From Prunella strophiata (lineage: Eukaryota; Chordata; Aves; Passeriformes; Prunellidae): a stretch of DNA of 64,000 nt. Position numbers and translations under genes: made by a program. Under the pieces are notes generated by a model that saw only the letters and a program-made list of their open reading frames with translations, had not been told where the DNA came from and ran no database searches. Location of the stretch: NCBI GenBank assembly GCA_036583965.1, contig JAZBQD010000015.1, positions 24,669,810 through 24,733,809 of the forward strand. The letters are read 5' to 3'. The first letter of the stretch is position 1. Each line of letters begins with the position of its first letter. This document shows positions 44,896-58,201 of this stretch, piece after piece.

Positions 44896-47800
44896 CTGCA
44901 AGAGAGCAGAGTTTATTTAATTTTCAGCATAAATTGCATTTCCTTTTTGACCTCTGGTAAAAATTCTAAATAAAATACCTATAACCTATTAACCTATAAT
45001 TAAATGTTTGCTTATATATGCAGCTAATACTGGTGAGAAAAAATACTCAGAATACTGAGAGAGCTGAGTGTAAATCGTGGGAAGGTAGCTTTATCACAAG
45101 TATTATATCCCTTTTTGATAACATCCAAAGAAGCATTAATGTGTCATAGGTGCAGCTGCATAGAATTAAGTGCCTTGACAGCAAACCAAATAAATCCTGC
45201 TCTGTGTGTCAGTTTTTAAGCCAAGCACTGTGTTCCCTGGGTGGTTGTGTTAGCTTTAATGACTTGCTTTCCTGGTGACATTATTCAAATCTGATGGGTT
45301 TTTTACACAACTCTAGGAATTAATAACTTTTTGTCCTCAAAAGTAAGAGAATTGATGGACTTGTAAAATGTCATTCCCATAAAAAGTACTGTAATCACCA
45401 GATTATGGGCAGTACTGGGGTGAAACCAATTTGTGTTTCTTCCCCTCAATCTCTAGCCTTTGGCCTTTTGAAATGGAACCTTATGCAGAGAGGAACCACG
45501 AGATTTATGAGAGAGATGGGAAGGAAAGGAATTGCAACTGTAGTCTGAAATGCCAAGTGCCCTTAGTGGAGGGGTGTTCTAGGCTATGTAAGTTCCACAC
45601 TACAGAAATTCATTAGCAGAACTAATTTCCTATGAATGTGTCCATAAATGCTCCATTTATGCTATTTTAATGAAAATTATTATTAATGAAGAAACATGAT
45701 GACAAAATACTCAAGAGTCCTACCTGAATTCAGGCTATGAGCCAGGCTAGTCTGAGTCTTTGAAACATCAGTGGATTAATGCACTTCAGCCCCCCCAAAA
45801 TGCCAATTTAACTATTTATTTCATGGGCTTATGGTGTTATAAGTGTTCAGTGGTTTCCCCTTATCTTGTTTTCTTTGCCCAAAGGTTCTCTAGAATCCTC
45901 AAGTCCAGATCTTGTATAAAAATGAGGCATTTACTGAATGTGAACTGAATGATTCATTCCACCCTGGTAGATTGGCTGAAGCAACCAGCTAGAGTTAACA
46001 GGTGTATGAGTGGTTATAATAGCTTGTGGTTCCTTTTAACTGATGGTAAATTAATTTTCTTTGGTATAATAATGGATCAGTCTTGAAAACTTATCTTCCT
46101 GAATCATTCTTGGCCACATAAATGCATTCTTACTAATTTTAGTTAATTGGTAAAGACTTACAGGTTGTAAACTTTGAATGAATCAGATTCAGATTACAAT
46201 TTGAAATTGATTCAGTTCTTGTCTACCCAGATGTTTAAAAGAAGTTTGGAAGTTTCTCAGCTAGGGTAAATTTGTTTTTAGAACAGAGCCTGTGTTCTAA
46301 TTGCAGACAGGTTTCAGGTTTTTTTCCTTCTGATTTGAGAGTGGTATCACTTTATGGTGTCTAAAATTCTTTTGTAAATTGTACTGGTGGGATTGCAGCC
46401 ATCATTTTTTACTTCAAAATCATTTTCTGTCTTTCAAACACAAATATGATTTGTATAGATCAGTTGTGGGAAGCTCTTTCTATGAAACAGAGTTCAAATC
46501 ATTGCACAGATTTCTGAAATTACAGGTAATGTATAAAATTGTAGAAAGAACTGTGACTGCATTAACTCCCATTGCCCCCCCACCCCAGCGAGGAGTGCAC
46601 AGTGAGAAATGCTGTTTCTATGGTAACTGTCTGCCAGGACAGAGTGCTGCAGACTGAAATCCTTCTTAGCAGGCAGAGTAAATGCTTTAATGAGTACTTG
46701 GAATCCAATTTCAGACACTTCCATATTTAGGCACTTAAAAGTTATGTTTACATTTTATTTTATGTTAATTGAGTAAACTACCCTGGAACACTGCTGGATC
46801 ATGTGCAGTCTCTTGGACACAAAGAATTTTGGGAAAAGGCTTCATTGTTTCCTACAATCAAGTTTTTCTTAAATCCAGCAATATTGCAGTAAGATACAAG
46901 ATTTCAAGATTTACAGAGATACTTGGTTCATTAACTTCAATCTCCTGATTCTGCAGGAGTCTCTGGCATATAATTTTGTGTCCACATCAGGCTCATGAGA
47001 TATGAACATGTCTTGGCTGGTTTCTTCAAGGAAAAACCCTGGGTACAAGACTACATTTATTTTTCTACTAAGTGTGGTTTTATTATTTTAAATTTAATCT
47101 GTACTCAGACACATAGGAAATTAGGGCTTCATTGTAATAGATTTATGTTCCCTAAAATAGAAAAAAAAATTAAAAATTACTGTCCTCTCTCTGTAAATAT
47201 GAGACTGATATTTGAAAGCTTTCTTTACTTCATCCTGCACCTGCACTGTGTCTTTTACTTCTAGGAAGAAAGATGTTACATACTCATTGGTTTGTATTAA
47301 GAATAATGATTTGGAATCTTTACCACCTTGCCTTTTTTTTTTTTTTTTTTTAACATAGCAGGAAGTGTGTACAACAAGTTGGTTAGTAAAGATCAATTAT
47401 TGGTAATTAAAGCTCCCTTCAGTCAATGTAAGGAGGAATAAATTGAAGTCTTAATCAGAAAGTATTTTTATCTTGAAAATCTTAAATGGGGTCTATTTTA
47501 CCATTCATAAATAGTACTGTTTATTCTAGGTATTTTCTCTAAATAGTGTATGTTGGCATATCTTCACACTATGTAAAATAAAGCACTGTGGGTCAACTCC
47601 TTGCTGATGCAGTTTATATTTATGTGGTTAAAATAAAAACATTTGGAGTCCTTTTCTCCTCTATACTTTAGAGAAGAAAAATATACTCAAAGAAGATCTG
47701 AATAAGAGTGATATTATGCAGTGGTCTTGCATATGGACCACACTAATAGAACCATTCACATATTTAAAAAAAAAAAAAAAAAGTGAAAAGCTGGTATTTA

Positions 47801-50800
47801 CCAGGGACTAACATTGTTGTGATGAACTCTGGAGTTTCCAAGAAATCCACATTATTTCTCTGGAATGCCTTGCTGTAATTCATTTGAAGGTGGCTAAATA
47901 ATTGTAAAAAAGAAAAATGTAACAGGTTATTTAAATGGGCTCAATTTTTTAAATGAGCATAAGAAATTTCCTAATTAATGCTTTACCAGAGATTCTGTGC
48001 TTAAAAACTTAAGTGATAGTGGGAGAGGAGACCAGATAAGCTATGAAGTGCCTGCATGATGTATTAAACACAGGTTTTGTTCTGTGCAGCTCGCTGTCAG
48101 TCTGATGCTTATCTCTTGGTTGTGACCCAGTACAGTGTTGACATGTGGTACCAGTGTTCCTGAGACTCTGTGATAGGAAACCCAGGAAAACTGGGGTTTT
48201 GTTTGAAAAGAAAGCAACAAAGCTGCAAGAGACTTCTCCATCTCCCTAAGAACAGGTTCTCTCTACAGATTTAGGATTGGTTTATTTGAGTGTTTTTAAC
48301 TAAATGTAGATAAGGACAATCCTTTTGTCTCTACTCAATTTCTTAGTCATCTGCCTGCCAGAAGCTAGAATTCAGCTGGTAGGATGTTTAATAATTTCTA
48401 TTTTGGGCCTAAAAGAGACACTCTGGAGTCTGTTGGATGGGTTCCTGTGATGTGGATTGGGACGTTTTGGGAGAGCTCCCCATAACTCCTGAAGTGTGCT
48501 GCAGGCTGGCACATCTTCTGTTTCAATAATTGTGTCTTTTTGTTTCTTCCTTATAATGAAACTGGTGATATTGCTGTCTTCCTGGTTTTCTGTCTCTGAT
48601 GAACTAACATCCACCAAATGCTATAACTTTATGTACTCACTTTCAGACTTCTTCTGTTTTGAATAATTACCGTTGTCTTTCTGGCATTTTCATTTATGTT
48701 TCAGCATATTCAAGTCTTTAGCAAGTAAAGTATTGTTCTGAAGTATTTAAGATCAATTAGCAGTATTTAAAGTAATTTGTACTCAGTCTTTCTACACAAT
48801 TGATTTCTAACCTTCAAAGCTTTATGTATTATAAAAAAAAACAAAAAACAAAAAACCAAAAACCAAACAAAACCAAAACCAGAAAGCCACCAAAGTCCTG
48901 ACACTTACCGTATTCCAGGCATTGCTGTTTTCCCAGAACTCATAAACAGTGAAGTGGAAATTGCTTGGAAGCTTCTGTATGGAAATACTAAAAATTTCAC
49001 AATAGAACTAATTTAATGAAACAAAACAAAATTATTGGACATATACATTCTACCTCTAACTGCTTATCAGTAGGAACAAATGCAGTGATTTTTGAAAAGA
49101 AAACCCTACAGAACAAAACAAGAAAACCAAACCCAATACCAACCCAATTAATAAACTTAACAAGTAAGTGATTATAGTGATGATATACTTCAAATTATCT
49201 GAGCTTTTAAAAATAAAAACCCTTGTATATTTATTTTTATAATGTAATATCTTTATGAAACTCATTTTTCATATTGCTCCAATTGTGTAATTTATCTAAA
49301 GAAATGCTAAACAGAAAATTAAACAGCTGTTCAGGGAAGATCATCTAATAAGTAGAAGTTATCCTTTTGTATGAGAGATGCATCCAAGTGTCATAGAATT
49401 TAGGTGCTTTGAAAGCAAAGGGAGTAAATGAAATATACATAAATGGAGTTAAAAAGCCATATAGGCTGATACCTGCTGCACATAGGCTTTTAAAATAATA
49501 TTTTGTGTATTAGTTACTTGTTCTTAAGTTATTCAAGTAATAGTTTCTTAGGAGTGAAAAATGACCCATAGAATATCTGTTGATCTTCTACACAGGATCA
49601 TCCTGTTTATTATCCTTATTCACTTGGGTACTCAAACTTGGTTTTTAGATAAATAGCACAGAAAGTATATATACAGATTTTTCCACGTGCCCAAGTGTGA
49701 AATTGCTGACCTCACTAATGAAATGCTTGAAAACTGGTCTCAGCCTATGCTTCATAATGTAGTCAGCAATGTTTTGTGATTTATTGATTTTCTCCTGCTG
49801 TGTGTGAAAGTGCATGGTAAAATGGCCAAAATATCAAAAGCTGTTAGAAAAAATAAGTCACTGTCAATTACAGCTACAGCAAAACCCATCCATTAGGTGG
49901 CATTACAGACTTAACAAATGCCTGTCAACTTGGGAAAGAAAGGAACTTTCTGTCACCATTTGTTAATTTGCACTCTGAAGTCATGTCATCTCCCTTCCCC
50001 AGTAAGTCTGTAGTCTCTGCAATGTTTTGCTGGATGTACATTTCTTGGAGGAGGTCAGGAGGACTTCTCATTGGGTTTTTTTCTCATCTCTTGGCCAACA
50101 AAAGAATTTTGTTTTCCTCATCAGTCTGCCTTTACAAGTGAACCACTGCAGAAAGATCACTCTTCTTCCAGCCTAATTTTTCTGGTCTATGTGAACACTG
50201 CTGATAAAATCCTAAATGTGATAATCTCATAGCAACAAGACTCATAAATTAGGGATGTGATAGGCAGTCTTTGAAACCCTTGACTAGATGGGAAGATTCT
50301 GTGTCGTGTACACAATACAAAAATATCTTTTTCATAATGGTCTGTAGTATGTATGATAGTAGATCTCTCCACTATGTTAAATTCAGAAATTAAGTACAGT
50401 GGTAAGCCACTAAAATTTATTCTTAACCCAGCTCTAATGTTTTATTAATTCTAAAAGGAGCAAAGCAGAAACACAGTTTCATTGAAAATTTTGCTTTTCA
50501 ATTTTTCCTAGTCTTTATTATGAATTAAAATTTTACAATGACAGCCTAAAGGGAAGATTCTGAAAGCTTCCAAGCAGAGAACTGGCAAACAAGTTGATAA
50601 GTTGCTCCTTTTCCAGGTAAGCATAAATGAAGGATGGCAAATGAGTTTTCCAATAAAGAATGTCAGCCTAGAAGCTTCCAGAAGTCGTGAATTGATGACC
50701 TGCAGAGCTAACAAGCCTGAAAAGATTGCTTAGCATCTTTGGGATGTGTAGTCATTTTGTGATGGTACCTAAAATCTGCACATTCTGACATCTCTTTCTA

Positions 50801-53800
50801 GTTCTAGGTGTCTTTAAAAGGCTCTGTCTAACATACACACATAACCCACCAAGAAAGGTGTCATAGGTTCTCTCTTCATAAATAAACTGAGTTATTAAAG
50901 AAAAAAGACTACATTTCTTCCTTCAGCCCAAGGACAATAACACTGTACTTACTGCAAGCAGCCACCTTGAGCAGAAGCAGATTCCAGGTACTGCTTCAGA
51001 GCAAGACGGAATTCCTCCACTTTTTCTTCTATCACAGACATTTGGTGCTGAACAATCATTATGTGCTGACACAAAACCATGACAAGATTGCTGCCACAGC
51101 TTCCTCTGAATTCCTTGTACTTTAAACTCAGAAAAGTCTATCATGAAACAATAAAACCACAATCATAGAAGACAACCCACAAAAGCTCCCTTAAAGTTTG
51201 CAGTCCCTGTTTTAGTGGAGTGGAGAAGTAGAAATGCTCAAGCATGGCTTTTGTGCCTAGGCATGAGTGTCCACTTCAGACAGTTGTCCTAACTCTGGAG
51301 GAGAAAGTCTTTTCAGAAGGGAGCAAAGCAAAGGCTGATCTTTGAGATGTTCAGTAATAAAGTCAGTGTGTTTCCTTGGATGAATCTGTATGCCAGCAGG
51401 TGTGAGGTTTGGGATAAGACCATATCCCCACATTCTGCACTGGACTGTTGCTTTTGTTAAGGTGCTTTCATAGTTTTTACCTTTTAGAACCTGACTGAGA
51501 TGCCTAAGATAGCCCACATTAAGTGAATGAATAGAGAGGGGGTTTTCCCTCCATAATTCTGTAGGAAAATGAACAGCCTTTATAAACAGGACTATGGCAA
51601 CAGTCAGCAGTGCAGAAGATTGATTTATCCTGAATTAATGTAATTTTCATTTAGCTCTTTCAAGTAGTTTATTTATTGATTAATCTACTGAAGCTTGTCA
51701 ACTTTACTAATGGAATATTTAAAGCAACTCTATGTGCTTCTTAATGAGTATAACTTAATTTCTTGTACAGGCTTTTGACTTGTTTCTGCCTTGATTATGA
51801 ATACTGTTATATCATAGATTATAAGCAGTCTGTGTAGCAATACTGCATAATCTCATTTAAAAAAAATCAAATGCAACTCCTGCAATTAAATAATTTTTTC
51901 ACATATATTTAATTTGCATTTCATTAGGTTCAAATGAATGATTGTTAGGTTCATGAATTTAGGAATGTTAGTAAATCCATCTCTGGGACATAAACTTGTT
52001 TAACAGTAAGTTTATTTCTGGTCACAATTTTGGTTTTGTAGGTTGTAATGAGCATGAGATACTCTTCCATTTTACCTCATAAGATTTCCTGTAGCAGTTT
52101 TGGGAGGGAGGGAGGCTGTACAACAATGGTTAAAGCATGCATGCAGCATTTGGAGCAGAGAAGCTACCACCCCATAAACATTGTTGCCAAATTTGATAAA
52201 TATTATTAATGACATATTTCTCTCCTTACGTGTCTTAAGGTTTTGGATCACTCTATCCTTTGAAAATAATGCAAAAATTAATATAAAAGTTCTGCCCACA
52301 TATTCTAAGTTTTGCTCTGTTGCCTTTTGCACAGTGTATTCTGCTAACTAAAATGGATTCTTATCACTGGAAGAAGTGAGGATAAAGATTTTTAAATTAT
52401 TTTTTAATGAAAGAGACCAGGTGTAGTATTTAAAATAAAATGTCAAAATCATTATCTTGAACAGTACTTACAGATCTTGCATTTTCTTCCAAAACTTCCT
52501 CTTCAAGTGGCTCAAGCTTTAGGTCCCTTTGAGGCAATTGAAAAGAAAACAGAAATTGCAAGAGTCAATACTAGAGCTGTATTCCGTTCTTACATTTTTA
52601 ACAAACTATTCAATAACTAGATTCTGTTCTACCTCAAGAAGTTAAATCCCTTCTTTATTAGTTCTAAGTCAAACACAAGTTTTACAAGATCTTGCATGCC
52701 TCAGTGTTTAATTCCAGTCCAGGCTGTCTTGTGAAGTTTTATTTAGAGTGCTTGGCAGGTGATTTTTCATTTTAACAAATCTGCTTGTTACTAAATGTAT
52801 GTTTGACTTAATTAAGAAAAGACAGACATCCTCTCAAATTGTCACATGGACTGTGGAGATTTGAAATGAACTGTGGTAATTTGAAATGAACTATCAGCTA
52901 CTGTCGTGCAATCATAAAACTTCACACAGAAGAAACTTCCCTGCAGGGAATCTGTGGTTGCAAGGGGCTGTTTTCTAGCATTGAAGGAGATGTGCATGCT
53001 GGTCCAAGTCAGGTTGCTTTGCTGCTGCCCTTGCTGTGAGGATGGGCTGGGCAGCAGCAAAGAGATGTGTCTGTGAGTACACCTGGCACCCAAACTGGAT
53101 GTGCACTTCAGGAATCCGTGATTCACACAGACACCAAACAGCAGCACACACAAAGTCATTCTTTACTTGCCAGGCACATGCAGTACTTCTTAACCCAGTG
53201 CCATTATGATATTCTGAAAAATACCCATATGCCTGAGAAAAAAAAGCAAGATTGATTTGCAATAAGTAGCTGGAGCAAAACGCACTCTGTTTGTGCTGCT
53301 TCACGTCTCACTGAACACAGCTCTTGTGCAGCAAAGAGAAAAATCTTCTTCCACTCCCAGTAGTGGGTGAGGATTGATTAACCTCAGGTAGCAGCTGTTC
53401 TGCCAGCACAGATGCTGTACTCACTGAAAAGCCAACAAGAGATGTGCAGGTAGAATTCAAATGAACAGAGGACCTCCACCAGCAGCAGGTGGCAGAGCAA
53501 GGCAGGAGTGAAGCATTCAGAAGCTGCTGTGTAGTTAAAGTCATGAAATATGTGTGGGAAGGGAAAGACAGCCAGCTTTATTGTCAGTGCAGACACTCTG
53601 GATAAAAGAACTGAGGGGAAAATGTGTATTCCTGTAGTGAAAGTTCACTTTCACTGCCATTTTTTTGGTCAGGAAACATATGGAAAAAGAGAGGAAAGGA
53701 ATGACTCAAGGAAGTACTGCAAAGTTTCTCTAAACATAGCAAGAAAATAATTGTTTTCTTTGCCAGTATATGTAAATAAAGCCTGGAAATAAAAACAGAT

Positions 53801-56800
53801 GCAGTTCAGAGGCTTTAAAATGCCTTTGCAATCCTACCTCACCTCAGCTGAGAAGTGGTGGCTTCTGAAACTGCCTTTTAGCATGACTGTGCAATCCTTT
53901 CTAAGCTTTTTCAGGGCAAAGTCAAAAAGAGGGGTTTTAGTCTGACAGGCAGCTGGTATTTAATGCCTCTCACAGTCAGACATGGCTGTGAGATACAGAT
54001 TCAAGCAGATGCAAAGTTAGGCCAGGGTAAATATAGACAGGCTGTCTGCTGGAAAAATTAGACTTATGTAATTGCTATGCTTTATTAATCACGTTTTACA
54101 TTGACAAGGAGGTAATTACAGGAGGTGTATGCCCTGCCACTGTTTTCCTTTGGCACAGAGCCCCTTTTCAGACTCAGGTTCTCTGTCATTTGCATGTAGG
54201 AAATTTGATCATTTTACAACGTCCTTGTTGTAAGTTTATTTACCACAAAATGTTTGGCTGCTTTCTGTAACATTTGCACTGCATTATTGCTGAATGCCAG
54301 GTTTATTTCTTTTAGAAGTAGCATTCTTTTAATTTTCTTTTGGCATCAGTCCATGTCAGGTGGCAAGTGTGGCAGGGCAGTGAGCTGCTGTTTCCAAAGC
54401 TGAGTGGGGAGTAAAGCCAGATTTACCTTTCATGGTGGACTTTGACATTTCAAAATCCAGTTTATATCTATTCTGAAAAAGATCAAGTTGCTACTAAAAT
54501 GTCATTAATGTGGCAACTGCTGTGTAATTGCCTTTCTAAGGTGCAGAAATGACCTCTGGGAGGAAGTGGTTGGACAGAGGCTCACAGGTGTTCCCTGCCC
54601 AGAGCTTGCTGCACTGAGCAGAGCACGAGGAGCTGCACAGCATGGCAAGGAGCAGAGTGAGAAGCTGACAGAAGTCATGGACAGTGCCCCAAGGGATGGC
54701 CACATTTCACAGCTGGTTAAGGAGAAGTGATGTGAGAGACTGTCAGACTGCAGGGATAACCAAAGGGAATACTGGGCTCCTTTTGGAGCAAGGCCAGCAG
54801 TGCTGGGGGTGGCCACATGCAGCTAATCAGTAATAAAGCTGAGATAACAGAAATACCAAACTGGGACCAAAGGGGAAAGGTAATTAGGGGACAGTTTTTT
54901 CATTTGGGAGGGAGGAATGGCAGAGAAAGGTCAGTACACTTCTCTTGCTGAGCCCTGTGCCAAGTCACCACTGTTTATTGAGGGTTTTTTTGTTAAATCC
55001 CTTACTTAACTATTTTCTGTGTGTGTAACTTGCTACTGAACTCAAGCTGGACTAGAGGCTGAGTAACAGGAGATATTTTTCTGCCTTGACCCAAGGTCTG
55101 AGCCAGTGCCTGGGGAAGGGGTATGGTCCAGCCACAAATACTAGATGACAGTATTCACAGGGGAATATCCCAATCAGCTAGAAAGAAAGAACAGGATCAG
55201 ACTGTTCCATGTCCCTGTGTGTGGGTGCTGGTGAAGACACCCATGCCAATCAATGTCTTTGCAGTACAGGCACAGTCTCACTGCTGGTGAGCACTGACCT
55301 GTGGGGAGGAACAGCATCAGCAGCACTGGGACTGGAGCTACTCCTGGGTCTGAGAGCACTTCAACCCAAAACCTCACCTCTAGTGGACAAGGAGAAAGAA
55401 ACACCCTGGGTCTCAAAATCCACTGAATTCAGCCACTCCCCTAGTGTGTATCTGAAATTGTTTGTCTGTCCTTAAATAGGGAAATTTAATGCAGAGAACA
55501 ACTCAGGAATTTATAACCTTACTTTTTCCTCTGCTGTTCTTTCTCCTTACAAAAAGAAAAAAAAGAAATCATCACACACAGATTATGAAATAACTTTTGA
55601 ACACCAGAGTAGCAATCAAGTCTGAATAATAATGAAGAACAGATATTTTCTGTACTGACAGATGTGGCTCAGGATTTTACAAGCACTGGGAAGCCCTGGC
55701 ATTGTTGATCAGATGGGTGATCTGTCAGACTCCTGGAGGGCTCTGCTTTGGTGTGGGAACCACAGGGTGGTTTCTGGGCTCTGGGGGCTGCTGCAGCCAG
55801 CTCCCAAAAAGATTTGCATCAGACTTTGATTGAACTGCACTGACAAGGAAAGTGGTTTAATCTTTATAAATGAGTATTCTCTGATGGGAAAGAAGGAAAC
55901 AAAACTTTCTGTCAAGCTTTCGTGGGAGAGTTTAGAGAGGAACAGGAAAATATAAGATCATAAAAGGGGAAGGTTGTAGCATGCTCCTCCAAACAAGCAC
56001 TACTGAATACATGAACATCCTACAGTCATAGAATAATATAATTTTTCATGTCTTTATGAAAAGTTGAATCAGTGGTGACGGGAGGGGGAAAGGGAAGCAT
56101 GGAAAAACAATGTCATGAATAGGAAAGAGGAAGGTGGAAGGAAAATGTAGGCATTTAATGAATGTTAGCTCTCTTAGGTAATGTTGCAACTAGGGGCATT
56201 GAAAACATTTTTAAGGATGGTTTAAGGATTGCTTTACTGAAAGTGAATGAAGAAACAGGTGAAAAAGCCTGCACACCTTCTTTTCCAGTCTATCAATTAG
56301 CTTCTGGAGTCTGTTTATCTGGATCACCCATTGACTGTCTTCCTCAATCCAACCTTTGAAAAAGATAAAAGATAAAAATATATAAAATGTTGCTAAGTTG
56401 CTGATAGATAGTGTAAAAAATTACCCTGCAAATTTTTTGGCTTTTCAAAGATTGTGCTGCAACTAGTTCAATGTTCATTTAGGTGAAACTAAAGGAAAGC
56501 ATGATTTGATTCTATGAATTATTTTCTTTCTGTTTAAGATACAACAGAAATCCAATACAGAAAGAAAACTACATTCTAGATTAATGCCAGTGCTTTTGAA
56601 ATCATGCTGGTAATGAAAGGAAGTTCTCCATCTCCACTGTAGGTATATTCCTGTCTGTGTAGTGACCTGATCATAGAATCATAGAGTGATTTGTGTTGGA
56701 AGGGTCTATAAAGATCATTGAATTTCAACTCCCCTGCCATGGGCAGAGAACCTTCCATTAGGTCAGACTGCTCAGTGCCCCATCCACTACAATCTGATGT

Positions 56801-58163
56801 CACATAGCAAGGGTGGAGTTAGACAGTACTGTTCTAGACAGCCACAAGCATCAGGGCTATGAAGGTGGTGTGAGGAGGAGAGATGGGTACCCATCTCTTC
56901 TCTTTGGTGAGAGTGACAAGTGACAGCACCCAAGGGAATGGCATCATGCTGAGTCAAGGGGAGGTTTAGCTTGGATGCCAGAAAAAGGCTCTTCACCCAG
57001 AGGGTGGCTGGGCACTGGAACAGGCTCCCCAGGGACGTGGTCACAGCACCAAGAGTTCAAGAAGCATTTGCTGTCATGCACATGGTGGGATTCTTGGGGA
57101 TGGCACTATACAGGGCCTGGAGCTGGACTTGGATGATCCTTATGAGTGTCTTCCAACTCAGGATATTCTGTGATTCTGTGAGTCCCTCTAATGTCTCTGG
57201 AAAGTTTTGCTTTGCTAAAGACTCGTGAAAACTGTCTGCCAAATGAAAAGGACTCAAGGAAGCAAATATTTGCATTATTAAAGAAGTTCCTGACATCACC
57301 CACCATGTAAATGTGTATATAAGTGATTGCTTTAAGGAGAGAGGAAGGTTATTTATCAGAAATTGAAGATTTTTCAATAAAAGCTCTTGTTATCCACATT
57401 CATCAACCTTCTCATTTCCCAGCTGAGAGCTCTTGTGGCACTTTCTTTGACCAAAGAAAGAAATCCTAATGCTGAGAACATGCTGTGATCTGTAGAAGAG
57501 GCAGGGTGTGGCTTTACCTGAACAGGTACACAGGCTGAAGGAATGTTGGCCTGAACCTTGGGTGCATGTACACACCACAGTGCTACTGTGCACGTGGGCA
57601 GCTGGCAGTAAGCAAGAAGACCAAGTGCCAAGACAAACACAAAATTGTGTAGAAAAGTAGACAGCTGTCAGCTGTTAGTAGAGCTGTGGAGGAAAATGTT
57701 AGCTCTTTAAAATTACACCAATACAGTAAGTGGATTTGGTAGAGCTTGCATTTGTTTGGGCTCCTTCTGAGTTAGGAGTGCAGCTACAAGGCTCTGTGAC
57801 CTTCCTTGTTAGGAACATCAACTCACAAGAGACCAAGCATCACCCTGCATCACTGCTCTCAAAGAACAGCATCATTTGGTGAGTGGCAGGCGAGTGAGTC
57901 ATGAATGTGAGTGACAGAAAGGTTCTCAGCAGAGGGTTTAAAAGGAAGAGGTCAGCACGTGGCTGCAAGCAGTGACTGGTCAAGAAGTGAGCTAGACCCA
58001 TTACATATTTTTGTTTCAGTCATCTTTTCATGCCTTGATTCTGGGACATGTAACTAAGCACAGAGATCTCTTCACTGCAGCCTCATGCTTAATGTCACTG
58101 CTTCCAAAGAATCCCATTTACCAAAGTACTCTGTCATTTCCCAAAGCAAAAATGCTGCTGCAG

Positions 58164-58201
<38 letters not shown>

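Noticed and set aside
54505..55475. GC-richer NECAB1 intron section with frames of 80-103 codons
   Set aside because: No splice-consistent exon, no family match. It may be an unrecognised old repeat but I cannot support a name.
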